A stretch of 31,977 nt of DNA from NCBI GenBank assembly GCA_041484525.1, contig JBGPHT010000086.1, forward strand, positions 1-31,977, written 5' to 3'. Shown here piece after piece: positions 7,340 to 15,380 of the stretch (its first letter is position 1; the number at the start of each line of letters is the position of its first letter). The notes under the pieces were generated by a model, which saw only the letters and a list, made by a program, of their open reading frames with translations, was not told the DNA's origin and did not search any database. The DNA comes from JBGPHT01 sp041484525 (GTDB lineage Bacteria; Acidobacteriota; Terriglobia; Bryobacterales; Bryobacteraceae). The position numbers were made by a program, and so were the translations under genes.

Positions 7340-8389
7340 ATGCCGAAGCGCCTTCTGTTACTCCTGTTGTTTGCCTTGCCGGTGCTCGACGCCGCGACGC
7401 CGCCCGAGGTCCTGATCCGGAACGGCCATTACAAGCGCGCCCGGACCCTCGCCGAAGAGCGTTCCCGCGCCAACCCCAACGATCCCGAAACGCTCTGGCT
7501 GATGTCGGCCGTCAAGCAGGCATGGCACGACCCTCACGCCGCCGTCGATCTCGCCGACAAGGCCGTGGCCGCCGACTCGAAGAGCGCCCGCTACCATTTC
7601 CGTCTGGCTGAAGCGCTCGGCGAGGTCGCCGAAAAGGCGAGCGTGTTCAGGCAACCCGGTCTGGCGCACCGCTTCAAGAAGGAGATTGACGCCACCATCG
7701 CGCTCGACCCCCACTACAGCGATGCGCTCATCTACCTGATGCATTTCCACCTGCGAGCCCCGGGAATCATGGGAGGCGATAAGACCATGGGCCGCGCCAT
7801 CCCCGAACAGATCCTGAGTTTCGACCCCGTGAAAGGCTACTTCGCGCACGTGGATCTGGCGCGTTTCGACAAGCAGAATGACAAGGTCGAAGACTTCTAC
7901 CGCAAAGCCGTCGCCGCCAGCCCGGCCAGTTACGACGCGCAGATTGCGCTCGCCAACTGGTGCGGCAACAATCAGAAGGTCGAGGAGTCCGAAGCCCACG
8001 CCCGCCAGGCTATCAAGATCGATTCCGACCGCGCGCCAGGACACATCCTGCTGGCGGCCTGCATGGTGCAGCAGCAGAAATGGACGGAGCTGGACCCGAC
8101 GCTGGCCGAAGCCGAAAAGCTGATACCCGACAACCTGTCGCCCTACTACCGCGCGGCCATGGTCTGCCTCGGACGTAAGACGGATCTGCCGCGCGCCGAG
8201 CGCTATATCCGGAAATATCTCTCGCAGGAACCCGAGCCGAACGCGACGCAGCACGCGAACGCACATTGGCGTCTCGGCCAGGCGATCGAGCAGCAGGGCC
8301 GCAAACCGGACGCGATCTCCGAGTTTCAGATTGCCGTGAAGATGGACCCGAACTCGCCCGCGAAGCAGGATCTAAAACGGCTGAAGTAG
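7340..8389 (+). CDS. Secreted tetratricopeptide-repeat protein
   Basis: 349 residues with a signal peptide (RLLLLLLFALPVLDA, cleavage probably near residue 18-20). The rest is helical TPR-like repeats with no catalytic motif: for example YKRARTLAEERSRANPNDPE (about 31-50), VEESEAHARQAIKIDSD and DAISEFQIAVKMDPN near the C-terminus. The middle contains HFHLRAPGIMGGDK, a motif I associate with TPR proteins common in Acidobacteriota. It probably acts as a protein-binding scaffold in the periplasm. It is a single gene between a divergent peptidase and a convergent operon end, 8 bases from the neighbouring stop. No clear ribosome site precedes the ATG. Confidence 0.85.
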   Translation: MPKRLLLLLLFALPVLDAATPPEVLIRNGHYKRARTLAEERSRANPNDPETLWLMSAVKQAWHDPHAAVDLADKAVAADSKSARYHFRLAEALGEVAEKASVFRQPGLAHRFKKEIDATIALDPHYSDALIYLMHFHLRAPGIMGGDKTMGRAIPEQILSFDPVKGYFAHVDLARFDKQNDKVEDFYRKAVAASPASYDAQIALANWCGNNQKVEESEAHARQAIKIDSDRAPGHILLAACMVQQQKWTELDPTLAEAEKLIPDNLSPYYRAAMVCLGRKTDLPRAERYIRKYLSQEPEPNATQHANAHWRLGQAIEQQGRKPDAISEFQIAVKMDPNSPAKQDLKRLK

Positions 8390-8397
8390 AGGCGGGG

Positions 8398-8559
8398 TCA
8401 GAGGCAGGACGAACAGATCCCGATACGCTTGCGCAGAAAATTCATGCGGCTCTCGAGTGGCGCAGCAACCCGCCGCCGGATCATGTCGTTCTCCAGCCAC
8501 TCACTCTGCTTTTTGAGCAGGGCCAGTCTTTCTTTCCGCGTTGGCCGCGATCGCTTCAA
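8398..8559 (-). CDS. Small basic 53-residue ORF overlapping the nucleotidyltransferase gene
   Basis: Starting at a TTG (8559-8557) with GGAG seven bases upstream, this frame encodes a Lys/Arg-rich helical protein (KERLALLKKQSEWLENDM, then SRMNFLRKRIGICSSCL). The only ATGs lie deep inside. It overlaps the 3' end of the nucleotidyltransferase gene by 59 bases in another frame and runs past its stop, which fits translational coupling. I do not recognise a family. Small charged partners often accompany nucleotidyltransferase-fold proteins, so a complex with the upstream product is plausible. A longer upstream extension (to 8754) lies wholly within the other gene and looks like out-of-frame translation. 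The gene is real only if conserved in relatives. Confidence 0.45.
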   Translation of the reverse strand: MKRSRPTRKERLALLKKQSEWLENDMIRRRVAAPLESRMNFLRKRIGICSSCL

Positions 8560-9001
8560 GCGTTTTCTCCAGAATCTCCAGCACAGCCCTGTCCTTGGGC
8601 CGGTTGGCAGCCTTCTTACTCTTAATGATATCAGGCAGGCCGGCGACGCAAACAGTCGCGCCCTGAATTTGCACGCGATTCGCCCGCTTCCGAAGTCCTT
8701 CGAATGACCTGATGCCGGCCATTTCCTCCATAAAGTCGACCTGCAGGGTTTCATCGTCGTTCATCATTCGGACAACCCTGCTCACAGGGTAGAACGGCAT
8801 GTACAGAGTAGCGCCCAGATCCGCCGCAATCGCAGTCAGCTTCTTCACATTGGTGGGCGTTCGGCGAAATAGGAAGTCGAGATCGATGGTGGTCACCGGA
8901 GCGCCGTGGATAGCGGCTGCGGCGTTTCCGATCAGCACAGCTTCCAGTCTGTGGCGCTCGATGGCGCGGGCGACTCTGGCGACGATGTCGGTGGCGTCCA
9001 C
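8501..9001 (-). CDS. Nucleotidyltransferase-fold protein (AbiEii/DUF6036-like)
   Basis: 166 residues from a GTG nine bases after the permease stop. The N-terminal part shows a minimal nucleotidyltransferase pattern: LIGNAAAAIHG (about 23-33), then TTIDLDFLF with Asp40 and Asp42 as candidate metal ligands, followed by NVKKLTAIAADLG and a strand LQVDFMEEM that could carry the third carboxylate. The C-terminal part is helical and basic (DIIKSKKAANRPKDRAVLEIL), with KxxxxRPKD as seen in AbiEii-like proteins. Relatives include toxin nucleotidyltransferases of type IV toxin-antitoxin systems, but many are orphan genes of unknown role. Here it lies in an apparent operon behind PadR and an ADOP permease, and it overlaps a small basic ORF. 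Confidence 0.72.
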   Translation of the reverse strand: MDATDIVARVARAIERHRLEAVLIGNAAAAIHGAPVTTIDLDFLFRRTPTNVKKLTAIAADLGATLYMPFYPVSRVVRMMNDDETLQVDFMEEMAGIRSFEGLRKRANRVQIQGATVCVAGLPDIIKSKKAANRPKDRAVLEILEKTLEAIAANAERKTGPAQKAE

Positions 9002-9010
9002 CCCTTCAGC

Positions 9011-11602
9011 CTACTCCATGCGGATCGCTGAAATCGGGTTCACCCGCAGCGCGCGCAGTGCCGGGACCACCGTGCCTGCCAGCATCATCACGAAGGCCAG
9101 GCTCGCGACCGCTGCGAAGGTGGCGCTGTCGGCTGGCTTGATCCCGGCCAGCAGCGCCTCGAGCGCCCTCGCGGCCACATACGCTAACGCCGTTCCCAGC
9201 ACCACGCCCGCCGCGCACAACGCGGCGCCTTGCCGCAGCACCATCCCCAGCACATTGCGCGGTTGCGCGCCGAGCGCGACCCGCACTCCGATCTCCTGCG
9301 TGCGCATCGAAACCGCAAACGAGAGCAGCCCGTGGATGCCGATCCCCGCCAGCAGCAGCGCCATCCCGGCGAACGCCGCCAGCACGCGCACCTGCACGGC
9401 CCGCGGCGCTGTCTCGCCGTCCACGATATCGCGCATCGTCCGCACGTCCGAAATAGGCAGGTCCGGGTCGGCGTTGCGGATGATCGCGCGGATGGCCGGC
9501 ATCAGCCCCGCCGCCCCCGCGTCCGAACGGATCACAAGGTCCTTCGGCGCGTACCAGGGTGAGACGCCGTCGCCCACCTGACGGTACGAGAGGTATACCT
9601 GCGGCTCGCTGGATTGTTCCAGTCCGCGCACCCGGACATCGCCCGCGACACCCACCACCATCGGGTTGCGCGACGCGATCTGAAACCGGCGGCCCAACGG
9701 ATTCTCGCCGCGCCAGAACTCGCGGACGAAAGACTCGCTCACGACCGCCGCGTCCGGTGCGTGGATCGAATCGGACTCACGGATATCCCGCCCCGCACGC
9801 AGCGCGATTCCCATCGTCTCGAAGAATCCCGGCGTCACGAACCGCAGGCTGGCCACGGGCGGATGCGACGGATCCAGCGGCACGCCGGGGAGCGTCACCG
9901 GCCGGATGCCGCCGCGCACCACCATCGGCAGAAAACTGATGTACGCGGCGCTCGAGACCCCGGGCATCCGCCGGATTTCTCCAAGAACATGCGTGTAGAA
10001 TTGCTCGCGCGGCGCCGTCCGCTCATACTTCGGCATGGGCAGCGAAGTGCGCAAGGTCAGGACGCCATCCGGGCGGAAGCCGGGATCGACGGTCTGCAGG
10101 CGCCATAGCGCGCGAATCAGCAGACCCGATGAAACCAGCAGCACCACCGACGCCGTAATCTCTGCGATCACGAGGCCCGAGCGCAGTCGCTCCCGTCGAC
10201 CTCCCACGCCCTCGCGCCCGCCCTCGCGCAGCCCGCTCAGATCGGTCTTGGCGCAGGCTCGCACGGTCGGCAGCACGCCAAATCCCACGGCGGTCAGCAT
10301 CGTCAGCAGAGCCGCGATTCCCAGCACCCGCAGATCCATCGCCGGCGCCTCCCCGATGGGCAGGCTTTGGGGTACGAGCCTCACCAGGAGCGGCACGGCG
10401 CCGGCTGCCAAAGCGACGCCCAGCGCGCCGCCGAGCACCGCCAGGATCAGGCTCTCGGTCAGCATTTGGCGCACCAGGCGATCGCGGCCCGCGCCCATCG
10501 CCGTCCGCACCGCGAGTTCCTTACGCCTTGCGAGCGACCGCGCCAGCAGCAGGTTCGCCAGGTTCGTGCAGGCGATCAGCAGCAGGCAAAACGCCGCGCC
10601 GCACAACGCCTCCAGCAGCCGGCGTGTCAGCGGCGACACTTCATCCCGCACGCGGATCACGGTGAAACCCACGTGCGCGTTGTCCTTCGGGTACATGCGC
10701 GCCAGTTGTCCCGCCGCTACCTGCGCTTGCGCGCGCGCCTGCTCGAGCGCCTGCTCGAGCGTAACGCCCGGCCGCAACTTGCCGACGCCGTGCAGGTAGG
10801 TGTCGTTGCGTTCTTCGTACGCCGCTGCGCCCAGCCGCATGGGTGTCCAGATCTCAGCGTCGCGGCTGGGGAAGAAAAACTCGCGCGGCATCACGCCGAT
10901 CACGACGTAAGGCGTCTGGTCGAGCATCACCTTGCGCCCGAGCACGCCGGCGTCGCCCCCGAACACCGCCTGCCACAGCCGGTAGCTGAGAATGGCGGTG
11001 CCGCCCGCGGATTCGCGATCGTCTTCCTCCGTGAAGAGCCGGCCCAACACAGGCCGCGTCCCCAGCATCGGAAAGAGTTCGGCGGTGACCGCAGCGCCAT
11101 CGATCCGCTCCGGCTCGCCCTGGCCCGACAGGTCTACCGAGAGCCCGCGATACGCCGCCATCGACTCGAACGCGGTACCCACGCGCTTCCAATCGCGGTA
11201 GTTCGCCGGGGAAAGCTCCATCCGCGAATACTCCGGCTCGGTCTCCCACAGCTTTACGAGGCGATCCGAATCGGCGAACGGTAGCGGCCGCAGCAGCACG
11301 TGGTCGGCGATCGAAAATGCTGCGGTGGTGGCGCCGATTCCGAGCGCAGCCACCAGCACCGCCGTTACGGCGAACCCGGGAGTACGCGCCAGCGTGCGGG
11401 CGGTATACCGTAGATCCTGCCGCAGAATGTCCCAGTGCACGCGCAGCGCGTTGGCAAGAATATCGAGCATGCTCTCCGCCCACAACGCCGCGGGATTCTC
11501 GCCATTGGCCCGGCGCTGCGCGAAGACCGCGCACATCTGCCCGCCATACTCCGCGCGGAATGATGCCGGATAGAGGTGCAGGAGTAATCGATAGAGCCGC
11601 AT
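9011..11602 (-). CDS. ADOP-type MacB/FtsX permease (no ATPase)
   Basis: 863 residues. Residues 1-60 form the short cytoplasmic prefix (RLYRLLLHLYPASFRAEYGG) found before ADOP permeases. The first MacB core starts with DLRYTARTLARTPGFAVTAVLVAALGIGATTAAFS (a membrane helix near 75-97), then a periplasmic domain and an FtsX block of helices (about 330-450, including AFCLLLIACTNLANLLLARSL). The duplicated half ends with three helices and LRALRVNPISAIRME. Transport of an unknown substrate, or mechanotransmission in the envelope, is likely. No ABC ATPase is nearby, which is normal for these orphan permeases. Its ATG overlaps the PadR stop by one base (TGATG), so it is translated with its regulator. 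Confidence 0.94.
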   Translation of the reverse strand: MRLYRLLLHLYPASFRAEYGGQMCAVFAQRRANGENPAALWAESMLDILANALRVHWDILRQDLRYTARTLARTPGFAVTAVLVAALGIGATTAAFSIADHVLLRPLPFADSDRLVKLWETEPEYSRMELSPANYRDWKRVGTAFESMAAYRGLSVDLSGQGEPERIDGAAVTAELFPMLGTRPVLGRLFTEEDDRESAGGTAILSYRLWQAVFGGDAGVLGRKVMLDQTPYVVIGVMPREFFFPSRDAEIWTPMRLGAAAYEERNDTYLHGVGKLRPGVTLEQALEQARAQAQVAAGQLARMYPKDNAHVGFTVIRVRDEVSPLTRRLLEALCGAAFCLLLIACTNLANLLLARSLARRKELAVRTAMGAGRDRLVRQMLTESLILAVLGGALGVALAAGAVPLLVRLVPQSLPIGEAPAMDLRVLGIAALLTMLTAVGFGVLPTVRACAKTDLSGLREGGREGVGGRRERLRSGLVIAEITASVVLLVSSGLLIRALWRLQTVDPGFRPDGVLTLRTSLPMPKYERTAPREQFYTHVLGEIRRMPGVSSAAYISFLPMVVRGGIRPVTLPGVPLDPSHPPVASLRFVTPGFFETMGIALRAGRDIRESDSIHAPDAAVVSESFVREFWRGENPLGRRFQIASRNPMVVGVAGDVRVRGLEQSSEPQVYLSYRQVGDGVSPWYAPKDLVIRSDAGAAGLMPAIRAIIRNADPDLPISDVRTMRDIVDGETAPRAVQVRVLAAFAGMALLLAGIGIHGLLSFAVSMRTQEIGVRVALGAQPRNVLGMVLRQGAALCAAGVVLGTALAYVAARALEALLAGIKPADSATFAAVASLAFVMMLAGTVVPALRALRVNPISAIRME

Positions 11603-11955
11603 CAGACGCGCCTCGGAACGAATCCGCTGGCCTTCGCCATCCTGACGAGTTCCGTGAGCCGGCGCGCCTCGGCCCGAGCCGTCGCTTCACCGAATGGCGT
11701 GATGCGGTAATACCGGCGCCGCTCGTCGTCGAGTTCGGGCGCCGGCCGTTCCTGAATTTCCACCAGCAAGCCCTGTTCGAGCATTCGTTGGATGGAGCGA
11801 TAGAGCGTCCCCGCGCTCAGTTTCAGTTCGCCTCCGGTGCGCGCCGCCACGTCCTGAATGATGGCGTACCCGTGGCGGTCTTCATCCGCCAGCGACATCA
11901 GGATGTGAAAAGTCGCCGGGGGCAGGGGAAGCAGGGATTCGGTACGTGAGTCCAT
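11602..11955 (-). CDS. PadR-family transcriptional regulator
   Basis: 117 residues with a winged-helix fold: LPPATFHILMSLADEDRHGYAIIQDV, GELKLSAGTLYRSIQRMLEQGLL (recognition helix) and a wing carrying DERRRYYRITPFGEATARAE, then a short C-terminal helix. These are hallmarks of PadR. It probably represses its own operon with the downstream permease, the effector being unknown. The -10 box ends seven bases before the ATG, so the mRNA may be leaderless. It is the first gene of an apparent four-gene operon ending at 8398. Confidence 0.93.
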   Translation of the reverse strand: MDSRTESLLPLPPATFHILMSLADEDRHGYAIIQDVAARTGGELKLSAGTLYRSIQRMLEQGLLVEIQERPAPELDDERRRYYRITPFGEATARAEARRLTELVRMAKASGFVPRRV

Positions 11956-11961
11956 GTGCTC

Positions 11962-11989
11962 ATTATATCCACACTGGGTATATTGTCAA
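11962..11989 (-). promoter_or_regulatory. Consensus sigma-70 promoter of the PadR-ADOP operon
   Basis: TTGACA (11989-11984), a 16-base spacer and TATAAT (11967-11962) on the minus strand match both hexamers exactly. Transcription should begin close to the A of the ATG at 11955. The spacer contains an imperfect inverted repeat (TATATCC ... GGGTATA) that could be the PadR site. Confidence 0.8.
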
Positions 11990-12052
11990 TGGCTATAGCC
12001 GTGGTGGGTGGTTGGAGGTGCCCGCGCCGCGACCGTGGGCTACACTATCCTC

Positions 12053-12442
12053 ATGGTTCAAAAACTGCTGCTCCTTTTCGCGCTGACGGCCGGGTTTGCC
12101 ATAGCGCAAAACCGGGTGTATGAGCTCCGCACCTACACGTGCTTCGAAGGCAAGCTGGAGACGCTGAAGACGCGCTTCCGCGATCACACCATCGAGATCT
12201 TCAAACGGCACGGAATGGAGAGTATCGGGTACTGGATTCCGCAGGATGGGGAGAAATCCAAGACCACTCTGATCTATGTCCTGGTGCATCCCAGCCGGGA
12301 AGCGGCCACCAAGAACTGGATCGCATTCCGCGACGATCCGGAGTGGAAGAAGGTGGCAGCCGAGTCTGAGGCCAACGGGAAGATCGTGCAGAAGGTGGAC
12401 TCGGTCTTCATGGATCCGGCCGACTTCTCGAAACTCAAGTGA
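12053..12442 (+). CDS. Secreted NIPSNAP-family protein
   Basis: 129 residues from the ATG at 12053; an upstream GTG (12008) would break the signal peptide. Signal peptide VQKLLLLFALTAGFAIAQ, then the NIPSNAP domain: RVYELRTYTCFEGKLETLKTRF with a long helix (HTIEIFKRHGMESIGYW), YVLVHPSREAATKNWIAFRDDPEWKKV, and a C-terminal strand ending in a hydrophobic tail. NIPSNAP proteins are dimeric ferredoxin-like alpha/beta folds of unknown biochemistry. A TACACT box ends seven bases before the ATG, so the message may be leaderless. The stop overlaps the carboxyltransferase start (GTGA), placing this exported protein at the head of an acyl-CoA catabolic operon. Confidence 0.88.
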   Translation: MVQKLLLLFALTAGFAIAQNRVYELRTYTCFEGKLETLKTRFRDHTIEIFKRHGMESIGYWIPQDGEKSKTTLIYVLVHPSREAATKNWIAFRDDPEWKKVAAESEANGKIVQKVDSVFMDPADFSKLK

Positions 12443-14040
12443 CGATAGACGTCGCGCGCCAGGCGCACATGCGCCTACTCGTCGAGCAACTTCAGGCGCT
12501 CGAAGATCGCCTGCGCGCGGGCGGCGGCGCGGCGCGCATCGAGAAGCAGCACAAGGCCGGCAAGATGACGGCGCGCGAACGGATCGCCGCGCTGCTCGAC
12601 CCGGGCGGACTGTTTCTGGAAGTGGGACTGCTGGTGGCGTACGACCGCTACGACGGCCAGGCGCCGGCGGCGGGCGTGGTCACCGGGCTGGGGAAAATCG
12701 AAGGCCGTCCCGCCGTGGTTGTCGCGAACGACGCCACCGTGAAGGCCGGCGCGTGGTGGCCGGAGACCATCACCAAAATCCTGCGCGCGCAGGAAATCGC
12801 CATGCGCAACCGGCTGCCCATCGTCTACCTGGTGGACTCGGCGGGCGTGAACCTGCCCTACCAGGACGGCATTTTTCCGGGCCAGTACGGGGCCGGGCGC
12901 ATCTTCTATTACAACTCGCTGATGCGGCGGCGGCTGCGCATCCCGCAGATGGCGGCGGTGATGGGGCCGTGCATCGCGGGCGGCGCCTACCTGCCGGCGC
13001 TCAGCGACATCATCATCATGGTGGAGGGCGTGAGCTTCATGGGGCTCGGCGGGCCCAACCTGGTGAAGGGCGCCACCGGCCAGGTTATCGATTCGGAGCC
13101 GCTCGGCGGCGCTCATCTGCATACCGCGGTCAGCGGCGTGGCGCATTACATGGCGAAGGATGATGCCGATTGCCTGGCGCTCATCCGGCAGCGGTTCCGC
13201 CAGCTTCCCGAACCGGTCGCGCCGCCCGTCGGCACAGCGGCCGAGCCCGCACTCGATGCGGCGGACCTCTACGGCGCGCTGCCGGCGGACCATCGCCTGC
13301 CGTACGAAATGGAGCAGGTGATCTTCCGCATCTTCGACTCCGCCGACTATGTCGAGTTCCAGCCGCAGTACGCGCCCGAGATGCTGTGCGCCAACGCGCG
13401 CCTCGCGGGGCGGCCGGTGGCCATCATCGCCAACCGGCGCGGGTTTCTGAAAGCCGACGGTAGGCCGCGCATCGGCGGAATCGTCTACACGGAGAGCGCT
13501 CGCAAAGTGGCTTACTTCGTCGAGACCTGCGAGCGGTTGGGCCAGCCCCTGATCTACCTGCAGGACGTCTCGGGGTTCATGGTCGGGCCGGAGGCAGAGA
13601 CGTCGGGCATCATTCGGGCGGGCGCTGAGATGGTGGAAACCATGTCGTGCGCCACGGTGCCGAAGATCGTCGTGACGCTCAACCACGCGAGCGGCGCGGG
13701 ATACTACGCCATGGCGGGGCAGGGGTTCGACCCGAACTTTACGTTCAGTTGGCCCACGGCGCGAATCGGCGTGATGGAGGGCGAATCGGCGGTCCACGCG
13801 CTGTTCGCGGTGGAGTTGGAAAAGTACAAGGGCCAGCCGCTGCCGGCGGATTTGCAGCAGTCGATCGAGCGGACGCGCGCCGATTACGAGCGTTGGCTGG
13901 ATGCCCGGTACGGCGCGGCGCGCGGCCATTGCGATGCGACGATCGATCCGCTCGACACGCGGCAAGTGCTCAGTCTGGCGCTCGAGGCGTGCCTGCAGCA
14001 CCGCGGAGCGCAACCGGTCGCCACGGGGGTGACGCTGTGA
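12439..14040 (+). CDS. Biotin-dependent acyl-CoA carboxylase, carboxyltransferase (beta) subunit
   Basis: 533 residues from a GTG overlapping the NIPSNAP stop; an ATG at 12469 is an alternative. Transfers the carboxyl group from biotin to an acyl-CoA (propionyl-, methylcrotonyl- or geranyl-CoA type). The N-terminal crotonase-like half contains KMTARERIAALLDPG, AWWPETITKILRAQEIA, LVDSAGVNLPYQDGIFPG and the oxyanion-forming GPCIAGGAYLPALSD. The C-terminal half has GRPVAIIANRRGFLKADG, LIYLQDVSGFMVG and TLNHASGAGYYAMAGQGFDP. The 'GVNLP' plus 'FPGQYGAGRIFYYNSLM' segments resemble methylcrotonyl-/geranyl-CoA carboxylases more than propionyl-CoA ones. The adjacent AtuA supports this. No biotin carboxylase/BCCP alpha subunit is in the window. 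Confidence 0.93.
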   Translation: MTIDVARQAHMRLLVEQLQALEDRLRAGGGAARIEKQHKAGKMTARERIAALLDPGGLFLEVGLLVAYDRYDGQAPAAGVVTGLGKIEGRPAVVVANDATVKAGAWWPETITKILRAQEIAMRNRLPIVYLVDSAGVNLPYQDGIFPGQYGAGRIFYYNSLMRRRLRIPQMAAVMGPCIAGGAYLPALSDIIIMVEGVSFMGLGGPNLVKGATGQVIDSEPLGGAHLHTAVSGVAHYMAKDDADCLALIRQRFRQLPEPVAPPVGTAAEPALDAADLYGALPADHRLPYEMEQVIFRIFDSADYVEFQPQYAPEMLCANARLAGRPVAIIANRRGFLKADGRPRIGGIVYTESARKVAYFVETCERLGQPLIYLQDVSGFMVGPEAETSGIIRAGAEMVETMSCATVPKIVVTLNHASGAGYYAMAGQGFDPNFTFSWPTARIGVMEGESAVHALFAVELEKYKGQPLPADLQQSIERTRADYERWLDARYGAARGHCDATIDPLDTRQVLSLALEACLQHRGAQPVATGVTL

Positions 14041-15371
14041 TTCGGATCGCCAACGGACAGGGCTTTTGGGGCGACTGGCTGGAAGCGCCGGTGCGCCTGG
14101 TGGAACAGGGACCGATCGATTACCTGGAGCTGGACTACCTGGCCGAGGTCACGATGTCGATCCTGCAAAAGCAGCGGCAGGCCGACCCCAACCTTGGCTA
14201 CGCGCGCGATTTCCCGCCGCTGGTGGCGCGTATCGCGGGGATGATCCGCGAGCGCGACGTGAAGGTGATTGCCAATGCGGGCGGCGTGAATCCGCTGGCG
14301 TGCGCCCGCGAAGTGGTGCGCCTCGCGACCGGGCTGAAAGTGGCGGTGGTGCTGGGCGACGATGTGTTTCCGCGGCTCGAAGAGTTCCGCGCCAAGGGCT
14401 ACGAGATGCGCGACATGGATACGGGCGAGCCGCTCGCGGCCGTTCGCGACCGCATTCTGAGCGCCAACGCGTACATCGGCGCGTTTCCTCTGGCGGAGGC
14501 GCTCGCGACCGGCGCCAACGTGGTGATCGCGGGCCGCTCGACGGATACGGCGCTGGCGCTCGCGCCCATGATCCACCGCTTCGGCTGGCGCGCTGATGAA
14601 TACAACAAGCTGGCCGCGGGCACGATCGCCGGTCACATCATCGAGTGCGGCGCGCAGTCGACGGGTGGCAACTGCCAGGTGGACTGGCGGACGATTCCCA
14701 ACATGGCGGACATCGGGTACCCGATCGTGGAGGCGGAACCGGACGGGACGTTCTCGGTGACGAAGCACCCGGCGGCCGGCGGGCGCGTGAGCGTCCACAC
14801 GGTGAAGGAGCAGTTGCTGTACGAGTTGGGCGATCCGAAGAATTACATTACGCCCGATTGCGTGGCCGACTTCTCGAGCATCCGGTTGGAGGATGCAGGG
14901 CCGGACCGCGTGCGTGTGACCGGCATTCGCGGTGGGCCGCGGCCGCCATCGCTGAAGCTTTCGATCAGCTACGCCAACGGGTGGAAGGCTATCGGCACGC
15001 TGGTGTACTCGTGGCCGGAGGCGCTCGAGAAGGCGCGTGCGGCCGACCTAATCGTGCGCCAGAGGCTGGAGCGGCTCGGCCTGGCGTTCGATGAGATCTA
15101 CACGGAGTTCTTCGGCGTCAACGCTTGTCTGGGGCCGGCGGCGCCACCCAATCCCGATCCACCCGAAGTTCAGTTGCGGATCGGCGTGCGCGGCGCGGAC
15201 AAGAAGGCGGTGGACCGCTTTACGCGCGAGTTGATCCCGCTGGTGTTGAACGGTCCTCCGGGCGCGACCGGCTTTGGCGATGGGCGCCCGCCGGTGCGCG
15301 AGATCGTCGCCTACTGGAGCGCGCTGGTGCCGCGGGAAGAGATTCAGACGCGCGTCGAAGTGGTGGAGTGA
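14037..15371 (+). CDS. AtuA-like acyclic terpene utilisation protein (DUF1446)
   Basis: 444 residues from a GTG (14037) overlapping the carboxyltransferase stop (GTGA). The frame is open farther upstream, but only inside that gene. Recognisable blocks are RIANGQGFWGDWLEAP, PIDYLELDYLAEVTMSIL, VIANAGGVNPLACAREV, ANVVIAGRSTDTALALAPM, HIIECGAQSTGGN and the Cys-containing YITPDCVADF. AtuA is required for citronellol/geraniol growth in Pseudomonas, its biochemical role unresolved. Longer relatives carry an extra C-terminal domain of about 110 residues; here that domain is a separate gene 3.8 kb downstream. Coupling to a carboxyltransferase points to isoprenoid or branched acyl-CoA breakdown. Confidence 0.9.
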   Translation: MIRIANGQGFWGDWLEAPVRLVEQGPIDYLELDYLAEVTMSILQKQRQADPNLGYARDFPPLVARIAGMIRERDVKVIANAGGVNPLACAREVVRLATGLKVAVVLGDDVFPRLEEFRAKGYEMRDMDTGEPLAAVRDRILSANAYIGAFPLAEALATGANVVIAGRSTDTALALAPMIHRFGWRADEYNKLAAGTIAGHIIECGAQSTGGNCQVDWRTIPNMADIGYPIVEAEPDGTFSVTKHPAAGGRVSVHTVKEQLLYELGDPKNYITPDCVADFSSIRLEDAGPDRVRVTGIRGGPRPPSLKLSISYANGWKAIGTLVYSWPEALEKARAADLIVRQRLERLGLAFDEIYTEFFGVNACLGPAAPPNPDPPEVQLRIGVRGADKKAVDRFTRELIPLVLNGPPGATGFGDGRPPVREIVAYWSALVPREEIQTRVEVVE

Positions 15372-15380
15372 GGCGGCAGT

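Noticed and set aside
12475..14013. A 512-codon minus-strand frame antisense to the carboxyltransferase
   Set aside because: His/Arg/Val-rich antisense shadow of a strongly conserved enzyme.
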